Assembly (NCBI RefSeq): GCF_001577835.2
Contig: NC_029532.1
Span: 62,001-126,000 of the forward strand
Origin: Coturnix japonica
Taxonomy: Eukaryota; Chordata; Aves; Galliformes; Phasianidae
DNA length: 64,000 nt
Direction of reading: 5' to 3'
The notes below the pieces were generated by a model that worked only from the letters and a program-made list of their open reading frames with translations, did not search any database and was not told the DNA's origin. Shown here piece after piece: positions 1-15,391 of this stretch; positions within the stretch are counted from its first letter, which is position 1, and every line of letters starts with the position of its first letter. The position numbers and the translations under genes are program-made.

Positions 1-216
1 CCTGACAGCACCACTTGTGAGCAGCAAGCAACTCCAGGCTGGTGCAGTGATGGGAAAGGAGATGCTCAACTGACAGCTTCATCCTGGGAAGCAGCACCCC
101 AGGAACAGCATCCTGGGGCCTCTTCATGTATACACACAGCCCTGCCCACGCAGGCTGGTCCAAAACTGCAGCAGACACACTCTTCCTAATCCTGCCAATT
201 TTGCCAAACTTTCATT

Positions 217-397
217 GAAAAGAAAAAGAAAAAGAAAAAGAAAAAGAAAAAGAAAAAGAAAAAGAAAAAGAAAAAGAAAAAGAAAAAGAAAAAAATAAGA
301 AAAAGAAANNNNNNNNNNAAAAGGAAAAGAAAAAGAAAAAGAAAAAGAAAAAGAAAAAGAAAAAGAAAAAGAAAAAGAAAGAAAGAAAGAAAGAAAA
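217..397. repeat. (AAAAAG)n homopurine tract with a 10-base assembly gap
   Basis: About 180 bp of AAAAAG hexamers end in AAAG tetramers, inside a UAP1L1 intron. Ten N bases at 309-318 interrupt it, so the true length is unknown. On the transcribed (minus) strand it reads as a TTTTTC polypyrimidine tract. The short reading frames across it are low-complexity artefacts. Confidence 0.95.
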
Positions 398-594
398 CAC
401 GCAACATGGACAAAAGTCCAGCAAGAACTAAACAGAGCTGTTCCTGATTACCATCCCAAAGCATCTAGTGGAACTCTCCATGCTAACTAGAGGCACTGAC
501 ACTGATCTCCCAAGGCTGCTCCTGTGTGCCAACAATGGCTAACAGTATTTTCAACACAGGATACTGCATCAAATAAGGGCAAACAGCAAGGTAC

Positions 595-4695
<4,101 letters not shown>

Positions 4696-4870
4696 CCTCG
4701 CAGCGCTGCCGCGCGGCGGCGACGATCCCGGGAAGCGGCTGGGCGGGGCCGGGAGGCGGCTGCCCCGTCCCTGCTCGGCCCCGAGCCGCCTCTCCGTCTC
4801 CTTTTTCCTCTCCCTCTTCCTCTACTTCCTCCCCGCGCCTCCCTCCCGGCCCCGCAGGACACGTCGCTGG

Positions 4871-6650
4871 CGGCGTCTGCGCCTGCTGCAGAGAAAGGCG
4901 TTGTGCTGTTCGCGTGCATCCGCCGAGGATGCAAAAGGAGCCGGGAATTTCGTGCTCGGGAAACTGACCAGGATGACACCCCTTCTTGCATTTGCAGACG
5001 GAGCGGCAAGCTCCCAGCATTATTTCAGCACAGCACACGGCCTCATTTTTCGCTTTCTTATAAATGGGAGCAATGTTGCCCTCTTTTCCAGTCCCCGGCT
5101 TCACGTGATAGCCATGACTTCTCTAATGTGATGGAGAGTGGCTGAGCAACCACATCAGCCCGTTCTTTCAGACCCTGGAATGCGTAACATCCAGCCCCAT
5201 AGACTTGTATACGGTCAGCCTCATCAGTCACTCTCGGACTAATCCTCCTGCAGGGTGCCCCTGTTTCCACACTCCATCGAACACATATGGGTTAAAATCT
5301 TCCTCTGTAAAGTGATAAAAATAGAAGCTCAGGTTGGATTGGTCACATCAGACAGGATAACTTGAGAAAGCAGGATGCAAGTGATTATGGGACAAACAAA
5401 ATGTAAACATGCATGTGAAATGGAAAAATCATCATCACCCTAAAGAAGAGTGAAGGCAAATACTGCTCTGTGTGGTGCCAGGAGTGGGCTGGGGCAGAAC
5501 ATCTCAGGATATCTTACCCGGGGAATGACAGAGCTCCTTTGTTTTAGGACTCTGCTTCAGTAGGTAGGAATCCACCGATACGTGCTGCAGAGAAAAGCAA
5601 ATTTACTTTTGCTACACAAGGCCCTCAGCTGCCTCTGTGCCTGCTAAACGGAATGGCTGCCATTTGCTGAAGTGTAGTAGCACCGGGTAACGGAGCCTGG
5701 TTAGCCCGGGGCCTGTCTGCGTGTCCACACTGCAACATGACACAGCACCTGGGGACGTGTTGTGCTCCCGGCTGGACATTCAACGTGTTCGGATCTCCCT
5801 GCTTCTAAAGAGACACATTTCACTTTCCACAAGGTTACAGTGTCTTTGATGTGGAAGAGGCAGACGTCCCAGGGAGTGAGCTGAGAAAGCTGCCCAGGAG
5901 AAGAACATGGGCTCACCAACCTCGCTAAGGCTGTGCATCCCTAATCCTGTTCAGACAGGTGGGCATCCCAGCTTCAGAAACACACAGAGCCCAGTGGGCA
6001 CACAGCCCTGTCCCTGCCAGAGGCTGACTGTCACCGTAAGGAGCAGGGAAAAATGGAGTTTGAGCACAGGTAGCAGAGTCCTAGTTCTGCTGGGCAATAA
6101 TCAGATTTACAGCAACAGGAGCAGCAGGTGAAGGCCTGCGCTGTGAGAAAAGAGGATTTGTGCCTGTTAAAATAATAGCACTGCTCAAACCAGTGTTGCT
6201 TTTTATGGGTCTGTCTCCTGCAGGGAATGGCTGCAGGCTGAGGTCAACAAACCATCCCATAGGGCCCTTACACCACACGGCGGGGGACCAGCAGCTGCCA
6301 ACACAGCACACGGCCAACCCAGCAGCCACGGGCAGACAGAGGGATGGGAGCAGGCAGCGTGAGACCCATGGGGATGTAAGAGCAGGGAAGGATTTCCAGA
6401 GCACCCCGAAGAGGCCACGAAGATGGAGTCTGAGGGTGATGTGTGAGCAACGGCTGGGATCCCTTGGGCTGCCCGGCCCAGGGGAGGCTGAGGGACCTGC
6501 AGCTTCCCACGGGGCAGCGCCGATCTCTGCTCTATGGGGCTGGGGAACGACTGCGCCCCATAGAGCAGGGCACGGCACGGCACGGCTCAGCTCCCAGCGC
6601 AGCGGGACGGCCCCGAGCTGCCAGGGCTCAGGGCAGCGCTGTGACCCGCC
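4871..6650. other. Intergenic region between divergent UAP1L1 and SAPCD2, no gene seen
   Basis: The two divergent genes have start codons 2.35 kb apart. I see no splice-supported open frame, RNA gene or interspersed repeat in this part. Composition is ordinary from 5150 to 6100, then GC content rises toward SAPCD2. Long frames crossing 6160-7740 exist only because GC-rich DNA lacks stops. Confidence 0.6.
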
Positions 6651-6677
6651 GGGCTGGGGTCGGGGTTGGGGTCGGGG
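6651..6677 (+). repeat. G-quadruplex-prone GGGGTY hexamer run
   Basis: Five G-runs of three or four are separated by one to two pyrimidines, mostly as alternating GGGGTC and GGGGTT hexamers. This satisfies the usual G3+N1-7 quadruplex pattern on the plus strand. It lies about 370 bp upstream of the SAPCD2 start codon. Confidence 0.8.
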
Positions 6678-6703
6678 TTGTTGTGCCGGTGCTGCGGGGC
6701 CGG

Positions 6704-6841
6704 GCTGTGCCGTGCCGTGCTGTGCTGTGCCGTGCCGTGCTGTGCCGTGCCGTGCTGTGCCGTGCTGTGCTGTGCCGTGCCGTGCTGTGCCGTGCCGTGC
6801 CGTGCTGTGCCGTGCCGTGCTGTGCCGTGCCGTGCTGTGCC
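6704..6841. repeat. GTGCY pentanucleotide minisatellite
   Basis: About 28 tandem copies of GTGCC and GTGCT are interspersed, ending about 200 bp before the SAPCD2 start codon. Because five is not a multiple of three, all frames stay open and give repetitive spurious proteins on both strands. The irregular mix of the two unit types suggests repeated expansion and homogenisation. Confidence 0.95.
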
Positions 6842-6929
6842 GGTCGCTCGGTCCCTCCCGGCTGCGGGGAGGAGCGAACCCGGCGCGGAGCCGCCTCGTG
6901 CCGCGCGGAAACTCAAACCCGCGGCCGCC

Positions 6930-7041
6930 CCCGCAGCCAATGGGCCCGAGGCGCCGCCCGCCGCCAGCCAATGGGAGCGCGCCGTGGGGCGGGGCGGGGC
7001 GGCGCTGCGGGGCGGCGGTAACTCTCGGGGCCGCGGTCGCG
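6930..7041 (+). promoter_or_regulatory. SAPCD2 proximal promoter with two CCAAT boxes and GC boxes
   Basis: Two copies of AGCCAATGGG place CCAAT cores at 6937-6941 and 6968-6972, 31 bp apart and in the same orientation. GGGGCGGGGC boxes follow at about 6986-7000, and the ATG is at 7042. There is no TATA box. Paired NF-Y sites 31-33 bp apart typify G2/M-expressed promoters (established knowledge), and SAPCD2 is a proliferation-associated gene. No CHR element (TTTGAA-like) is visible between the second CCAAT and the ATG. Confidence 0.7.
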
Positions 7042-10000
7042 ATGGCTCCGGAGCGCGGGGCCCGTCCGTCCCCACCGGGACCGTCCGCCGGCGGCACCGA
7101 GGGGCTGCCCCGCGCCTTCCTGCAGAGCCTGCGCACCCTCTTCGACATCCTGGACGACCGGCGGCGGGGCTACGTGCACCTGCAGGAGATCGAGTCCCGC
7201 TGGCAGGGCGCCGAGGCCCGCGAGCTGCCCGCCGGCGTGTTGGACGGGCTGCGGCGGGCGGCGCCGCCCAGCGGGTATCTGACCTTCGAGCGCTTCGTGC
7301 TGGGGCTGCGCGCCGCGCTGCCGGGAACCGACGGCGGAGCCCCGGGAAAGGGCAGAGCCCCGGGGCGCGGGGAGCCGCGGGACAAGGAGCGGGGCCGCAG
7401 TAACGGCAGTAACGCCGTGAGCTCCGCGCGGAGCCTCGAGAAGCTGCCGAGCCCGCACGGCAACGAGGAGCGGCGCGGGCAGAGCGGCGGACACCGCGAG
7501 CAGGAGCCGGGGCAGGGGCTGCCCCGCGGCCGAGGTGAGCGGGACGGACCCACGGTCGGGCGGGGTTGGGCTCCCGGAGCGGCGGGGGTGGACGGGCCGG
7601 TTCCAGGCGGCACCGACCTGTTCTTCCTCTGGCATTTAAAACAACGGCAAATTCTTCCCCCGGGGCTGGAGTGGAACTCTAAGGAGTCGCCGCTGCTTTT
7701 TATTTCGGCTTCCGTGGGCTTTGTTTCAAGCTCCAGATAAACCGGAATGGAGAGCGTGCTGTTTGCAAATCCTGCTCTTTTCCCAGGCTCGTTCTTCCCT
7801 TTGCAGTTCTCCTCGTGTGGGTGCTTGTCTGTTTATAGTGGTGACAAGAAGAATTAAGGGCTTTGCAGTAACATGTCCGGAGTTGTCCTCTGGCACCGAG
7901 TCTGTAGGTGACCTCCATGTGGGGTGGATCTGATCGTCAGTAGGAGCTGCTGGGCACTGCGATGGAGAAGCAAACTGCTGCCAGCCCGGTGCTGCGGTCA
8001 GAGCAGAGCCCAGCAGCGCTCAGTGCTGCCCCCGGGCCCTTTCCCAGGATCCGAGGCCACTGTGCCGATCTGCTCCTGCTGTGTCTCCGTCAGCTGTCAG
8101 CAGGTCATGCTGTCTGTCCTGCGTGGCTGCAGGCTGTTATGGAACCTCCATAACATCTGCCTCCTTCCTTGTCTTAGCACAGTGTCAGGGAGACTTGTGC
8201 TGAGAGCCGTTCAGCCATTTGGGTGGTTGGAGGGGAGAAGCATCTAAGGAGGTATGGTTTTTTTTTTGATAGCTTGACAATGGTTCAGTTTGACAGACCA
8301 GTGGGATTTGGGGGCTGACAAAGGCAGGAGAGGGAGAGCACTGCTCCCAGCACCTCTCCCCTCCATTGGGAAGACTCCTTCACTGACCTCTTGACTTGCT
8401 GCCAGTGTGAAGGGGATGCCATAAGGAATACAGGAGCTCCTGGCTGCTACTGTGCACTTCTTTGAAATCTCCTGACACAGAGTTCTGTGTGAAAATTGGT
8501 GTTTCGCTGTTTCAACACTTGAGCACAGTACCTTCCTTTACCTCAAAAAGGTGCCCAAGCTGGTTTACCTTCCCTTCCCCACCCTTTCCTTGCCAGTCCT
8601 TTCTGCAGGGTGGAGAAGAAATGTTAAATGTCCCAGAGATTCTCTGCTTCTCATTTTGCCCTCAGGTTAACCACAGGAGCTTCTCCCAGGGGAATGTTAT
8701 TAAGCAGACTGGTTTTTGTTTGTTTTAGCATCAAGCATCTAAATCTGGAAAAACCTGGGGGGAAAGGTGGAATCCTCCATGATAAGTAATCATCAGTTTG
8801 AGAGCTCTTCACTAGCTGAGACTGAGCAGATGAGTGCTGCAGAGCACAAGTTTTGGGCTCCTGAGGATTGTTGCATTGTAGGCTGGTGCTGTGCTGATAT
8901 CCTGAGGCTGCAGGTGGGTTTAATGCCTCAGCCTTTGCTGCCAGCTTTCCAAAAAGCAGGGCCTTGTTCTGGCAACAGTCTCAAGTTCCAGGTTGGTTCA
9001 GCAGCTCAGTGTCCCATTTTCCACTTCCCATTCCGGTTGTGCTGCAGGTTCAGGAGATCATGTATTCAGTTGTGCTGCTTATGCTGTCTTAGCTGTTCCT
9101 CCCAGGTAGATACTGGTGTCTGAAGCCAAAGGCATCTGGCAAAACAGATAAGTGAGTGATGTCAGACTTTGTGTTAAGTGATATACCAGAGACCTGTCTG
9201 TGCTGGAGCTCTTGATGGCAAGAGAAGCAGGATGCTATGATGAACCAGCAGCAGGACTTCTTGTGTGCCACCCTGGTACCTTTCTGAAGTAGCACAGTAA
9301 TGGTTTAAGTGAGGTGAGTGTGCAGCTGTACTGCTGCTGATTTGTTGCTGGCTGCTGCTGTGAGTGCAGCACACTCCTGCTTCTGAACTGATAGATTCTG
9401 GCAGCACAGACACCCTTGCAGTTGTGCAGTTCTCCTATCGCTCTGCCTCTCAGCTCCCTCCTTTGACATAGGCTCATCTTCCAGATGAGTGGTGACTCCT
9501 GCAGCATCAGCTCACTTCTCCTGCCCCATATTATGCAGCTTTGCATCTGTGTGCCCTGCTGACAACTGTACAGACCTCACACCCTGCTCAGTCCTTCTGT
9601 CTGTCCTGCCTGCACTACAGAGCATGCTGCGTGTCCCTGGCCGGCTGGAGGAGAGAACTGCAATGGGTGGGGGTGCCTGGGAGGTATGTGGGCAGCAGTC
9701 TCAGGGAGATGTGTTCTGCAGCTGTCTTACTGCCTGCTTTCCCTTGTCTACCTCCCTGCTACTATTTTCTGCTTCTTGTTTAGAATTCAGGGTAGGAAAG
9801 AAACTCTTCAGGAAAGCAAAAAGCTGTGACCAGAGAGCAGAGGGAGCAGCAGGAGAGAGGGGATGAGCACAAGGCAGGCTCAGCAGGGACCTGGAGTGAG
9901 AAGGGAGTGCAGCACGCCTGCTGCCCAGACACGTTAACAGAGGGTGCCACGGTGCTCAGCAGCAGGGCGGTGCTCTGACAGCATGTCCAGAAACACAGAG

Positions 10001-13000
10001 CTGAGCTGGCTTGGATGTGGCTGCAGGGCTGCCTTTCTGTCAGGGTGTGCAGCACAGGGGACGTGCAGACTTGGGCAGGTGCTCAGCCCATACCTGCTTC
10101 AGCACACAGTCACCCAGAGCTGGCAGGAGGCGTGTGATCCTGCTCAAAACCTGCCAGCGTGAACTTAATCTGCAGAAGTAGGTTACGTGTGGATTTGAAC
10201 TGGTGTTGTGTGTTTGTAGTAGATCTGCCTTTTGAGAAATAGGATGTTGGGATTTTAATAAAATCTTGGAAACCCTGGAGACAAATTTTCTGTGTTAAGA
10301 CCACATGCATGGGGGCTTCTGGTGTGCATCACCTCCTTGGACAACAAACACAAATCTGAGTGGGGAAGGAAAGTGTTTGCTCTGAAATGAGCTGGTCTGC
10401 TCTTCGTAGTCACCTCTAGAGCAAGCTCCTTGTGAGAGCTGCCGTGTGTCCAGAGATGGAGCCGACTCCTGATGTTCTCTGGTGCTGCCAGGCTGCTGCA
10501 AATGGGCCAAGGGAGCACTTGTGTGGCTGAGTCCATCACCATGCAGACTGCCTTCAGGAGGAGATGAGTGCCCTGCAGAGCCTGTGCTGCCTGAGTGGGA
10601 GCCAGGGGTCCTGTGAGGACAGAGCCAGGGCAGGCAGTGTTACTGGTGGTTTGGTTGTGCTGAGACTGAAGCAGCACTGCCTGGAGGCTGCCTGCTTTAT
10701 TCAGAAGGTGACCACAGAAGGCACTTGCACGCCTGGCACAACCAAGTGAAATTACTGTGGTCTGTCTTGCCTGTACAAATATTTTTTAGCGGATGCCAGG
10801 GCTGGTGCTTGCTCAGCTGCTCCCTGCCTGGCCGGCTTGCAGGAGTGCCTTACAGACAGCCCCGCGGAGGGGCAGTGGCGAGGTTTCTGTTGCAAGCAGG
10901 TGGTGCCCTTATGCTTTCTTCTGTTACAGGTATTGATGTTAAGTCTGCTGGGCAGTCCCAGGGAGATGGTGGCCATGTTGGCCCTGGGGACATTCGGAGA
11001 CATCAGAGGGGACGTGCAGAACACCGGAGACACACTATTGCCAATGGTGTGGACTTCGGCATGGTAAGAGAACAGCCCTGTCGTGTGCTCTTGCCCCAAG
11101 CGAGGATATTGCAGAGATCCCTCACTGCTGATATGAGTGCTATGGGCTATTGCTCTCTCCTGCCCACCTTGCACATGGAAGCTGTAGGATCTTTGGATGT
11201 CAGGAAGATCCTGGTGTTTCTTTCTGTTACAAAGCTTCGTTAATGTATGTGATGGCCATGCAGTTATTTCCAAAGTATTTTGCTTCTTGAAACATTCAGG
11301 GGAAGGAGGAGGTACGTATTTCCAAGAGCCAGGTCAGTCAATGGAGTTGGCATGTGTGCTGTCAAACGCTTTCTCCATGGGCAAAAGTTTGGGGCAGGAA
11401 AGGGAAAAGTTTACCTTACAGTGTGAGGATGAGGCCCCAGTGCTGCAGTGGTCTCTGTAGATCAGTCTCTGGGCCTTTCAAGCACTCCAGCAGAAGTCAC
11501 ACATGCCTTGTGCTGGTGACTGTGGTGCTGAGGCATGCCGTGCTGCAGCCTGAGGACCCCAAGCAGCCAAAGCCAGCCCTGCAGGCTTCCCTTCTACCAG
11601 AAAGTGGACAGAGCACAAGGAAAGGGCCTTGTGTTGTGACCACTGCTAGATGACGTAGGTCTGGGCTCTAGCGTGCTGATCCTCATGGCTTCCGAGAGAT
11701 TTTTTGCAGAGAAATCTAAACTGAACTTGGCTGGGAAACCTGGAACCAAGTGATCTGCTTCTCTCTCTGTTGCTTAGTGGAGAGTCTTAGATCATGTTAC
11801 CCAGACCAAGGGATCTGTTCCGCTCCCAAGCAGAATGCAGAAGCTGACTGGGTGTATTGCTCACAAGCTCAAGCAAAATTTAATTGGGATGAGAACCAGG
11901 ACCTCGTCTGTAGGATGAGTGATCGTCCAACCTTCCTTGCTTTGTCTCATGGCTCTGGAGCTGCTGGCAAGGCTGCAACTCTCACGTCTGCACTTCCCCT
12001 TTTCACACCCTGGTGTCACTCGCTGCCTGTTCTGGGCCAGCCGGCAGGCTGCATGGCCTGTCCTTGTGCAGCATCGATTGCAGCACTGTGCTGGCTTTGG
12101 GAAATATAACATGCTCTGTTTCTTGGCCTGGTCTGACCTGCCTGGGAAGGGTTGGATTATGCACATGTGGGAAGAGGTCTGCTAGGCTTGATGCAATGCA
12201 GAGTGCTGGTTCTTTCGTTTCCTCTCAAACTGAGAGGGTCTCAGCTGAGTGGTGCTGGCAAAAGGCAATAACTGTGGATGTGCCTGCCTGGGGTTGGGCT
12301 CCCTCTGCTCCTGGGGAAGGGGATGCCCTGTTAAGCTTGATCAGCAAGGTACAGGTTTGGAGGCTGTGCTGCAGCCCAGGGATGCTTTAAGATGGACAGC
12401 TGGTGTCTGCTCAGATGGTGTTTTGTTTGTTTTTTTGTTTTTTCACTGTCTATTGATTGGCCCCATTTCCCCATGGCCTTAGGGTAGTTGGGATGAGGCC
12501 TGTGAGAGGCTGGACACTTTAATTTGTGGGCAGCCCAGGGCATGGCACTCTCCCCTCCCATTCTACTGTCTCTATGCTGACCAGCAAGTCAGGTGGGATC
12601 AGGATGGAACAGGCAGTAGCTGGCTGCAGACAGAACTGGATGGGGGTCCTTGCCACATACAGCACCTTCTTCATGCCCCTCAGCAACAGCTTGTGCAGTA
12701 CCAAGGCTCTGCAGTTCTTCCTGTGGGTATGTTCCTCTGTCTATCTGAGCCTGTGTGTGTGTTGTTGCATTCTGAGTTGCTGCTGCTTATAGGAGGTTGT
12801 AACCTTGAGAGTGGCTGCAAGCCCTGTCCTTAGCATGTGCTCAGATAAATGACAAAGCAGAGAAACCTGCTTCTGTAGTGAGAGCTGATGGGGAGCAGGC
12901 CTCGCTCTGTGCATGGGAGAATAGAGATGACCTGATGGCCCTTTGACTGCTGCTGTTGCTCTCCCAAATTGGAGAACCTACCCTGAACAAGGATTAGCCA

Positions 13001-15391
13001 GTAGCCATCACCCATCCTTGGGCTGGGCTGCAGAAAGGAGCCTGTGTTACATTGCTCCTGGGGGCCTTCAGATGGGAGCTTACCAGGCAGCGCTTCTCTG
13101 ACTATTTGGCTTGGACCTGGATAAGGAGAGAGTAACATGTCTGCACTCTGTCCTGCAGCTGAAGCATATGAAGGAGTTGGAACAGGAGAAGGATTTCCTG
13201 CTTCAGGGTCTGGAGATGGTTGAACGTGCCCGTGAGTGGTACCACCAGCACATCCACTTCATGCAAGAACGCCAGAGGCTCTTGGGGAAAAACAAAACCA
13301 ACAGTGTGAGTCTGGGGCTTGTTCTGGGAATGCTCATCAGCTTGGGAGAATCTGTGGGCTTGAAGAACTAACTGGGCTGGGACATCTTGTTGCATGTGGC
13401 ATTGGCCTTGCTATGCTGTCTGTGTGTGCTCGCACTTTTGGCCTGGGGAACACAGATGGGTGGGGGGAATTGGAGCAGCCTCCCCCACACACAGCAGAAG
13501 AGGGGGAGAGGCAGCAAGCAGGGTTCCTCTGTTCTATGGGAGACATAGCTGCAAGGATGGGATCAGGCCTGGCCTCGTGGCAATGGCTTTTCCAGGCAAA
13601 AATGACCTATGCAGAAAGGCTGACCCTTTCCACTGATTGGGATGTTCTGCTGCTAACGTGCCAGCCACGGGGCTCTCCCTTGGGCCTGCTGAGAGGGATC
13701 TGAGCCAGCATGCATCCTCAGCACAGCTGGCCAGCCCCACTCACAGGATCCTGCACACAGGATCAGGATCACAGCCCAACAGACAGACACAGCCTTGGCC
13801 CTCATGCTGGCTGTGCTGTGAGGCAGTATGCATCCCGTGTCATCTAAACGCATGTGCATCTCATGGCTTGTGTGGGCTTTGTGCTGCTGAGGCTGAGGGG
13901 CTGGGATGTGGGAATGGAGGAGTGCCCTGGTGCTGGGAGGTGTGGGGAGAGCTACAGGATGGGCAGCCACTGAGCCTTCTCATTGGGCAGCATAGTTCCC
14001 TGGAAGCTGGCACTGAAGTAACATCTGGCCTCTTTCATCTCATTTTCCAGGACTTCCTCCCTGATGGCAGCCAGAGCCACCTGGGACGCCTGATCCCAAA
14101 GCTGCAGGAGGTGAACCGCTGCCTGGGTGACCTCCTGACAGCTGTGGGCAAGGTGAGAACAATGCCTTAGTGGCTTGCAGTCACTTGTGTGAGCTAGGTG
14201 CGTGCCCTTGTGCAGGCAGCTGAGCTGGCATATGGGCTATGAGAGCTTCCCCAGGCTATAGAGAGGTGACTTGGCTCTGTTGCCGAGATGGGTGAAGAAG
14301 GATGTTTAGCTCGGCTGGGCTGGAGAATGCTCAAGGCATCTGGAAACCTAAAGGAAATCCCCCTGAAGGTGTAGATCTTCGCATGCGAACAGTGAAAGCA
14401 TCCTGCTGAGGTGCTGAGTTGGTCCCCTTAGAGCTGAGAGTCCTGGCTGCTGCATGGGCTCCTTGCAGGAGCAGGACACACTGCAAGGAGTGCTTCCATG
14501 TCTGTCTGGAATAGCCTTTCTAGAGACACTGCGTTGGCCTGCACTGACTGTACTGGTGGATCTTAATCCTGTGCTGGGTTACTCTCAGCTCCCAACCCAT
14601 TAGTTCCCCTTGTGCCACTGAAACAGCTTCTGGCTGCAGCAGCAGGTGGAGGAGAGGCACCAGAAGGTTCTTGTCTCATTCTTTCCCTTCATCCTCTCCA
14701 CAGCCAGGGGACCCCAGCCCAGCACTGACCAGGCTGTTCCCCGCTGCCCCTGCAGCATCCCCTGCCTCAGCAGGCACCCAGCAGGCCATCAACATGCTGA
14801 AGGAGCAAAACCGGCTTCTCACCAAGGTGAGCAGGGATGGTGGGGAGGAGAACACTGAGAGGGAACCATCAGAGAAAGAATATGTGACCATGGAAAGTGA
14901 TCCTTCAGCTTGGCCAACCGTGGTCGTGCTCCATGGGCTGTGCTTCAAGCCTCTCCCTCTCAAAGCTGAATACCCCTCATGCGATGGGCTTGGGCTGTTT
15001 GCTGGGTATGGGACTGTGGATGTGGACCTCATTGGCCCTGCTGTAGAGAAAAGACTGTGACAAATGAAGACTACAAGAGGATGCAGATGCTAAGGATGCC
15101 TCTGCCTGAGTAGGCTCACTGCAGGGGTTTTAAGTTCTGACATCTGCAGATGGTGCATTTCGGTTGCAAGGAGTTCAGAGAATCTGAGCCTGGCCCAGAT
15201 CACGGGGACCTTGGACACAGCACAGAGCTCTGAGCAGCATTTATCTCCTCTTTCCAATGCAGGAGGTCACTGACAAGAGTGAACGTATCACCCAGCTGGA
15301 ACAGGAGAAATCTGCTTTGATCAAGCAGCTCTTTGAGGCACGTGCCCGCAGCAATCATGAAATGAGCCAGCTGGACTCCACCTTCATCTAG
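7042..15391 (+). CDS. SAPCD2: SAPCD2, suppressor APC domain-containing protein 2 (complete, six coding exons, 375 aa)
   Basis: Coding exons are 7042-7534, 10930-11063, 13159-13305, 14051-14152, 14704-14826 and 15263-15391. All have GT-AG borders and sum to 376 codons with the stop. Residues about 20-105 form the EF-hand-like suppressor-APC region (FLQSLRTLFDILDD, then GYLTFERFVLGLR). Exon 2 ends with the conserved HTIANGVDFGM. Exon 3 (residues 210-258) is charged, heptad-like coiled coil, and the last two exons (from about residue 318, MLKEQNRLLTK) form a second. The protein ends LDSTFI, a conserved tail with a class I PDZ-ligand pattern (T-F-I). In mammals SAPCD2 controls cortical LGN/GPSM2 and mitotic spindle orientation in polarised cells. 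Intron 1 is 3.4 kb and holds nothing I can identify. ATG 7042 is the first in-frame ATG after the promoter boxes and gives the family-like N terminus. Confidence 0.95.

Noticed and set aside
6587-7148. Histidine/threonine/alanine/arginine repeat proteins on the minus strand
   Set aside because: These are translations of the pentanucleotide array, which keeps all frames open.
6160-7740. 526-codon plus-strand open frame
   Set aside because: It merges non-coding DNA and the GTGCY minisatellite with the true first exon of SAPCD2. Only 7042-7534 matches the SAPCD2 family and has a splice donor.
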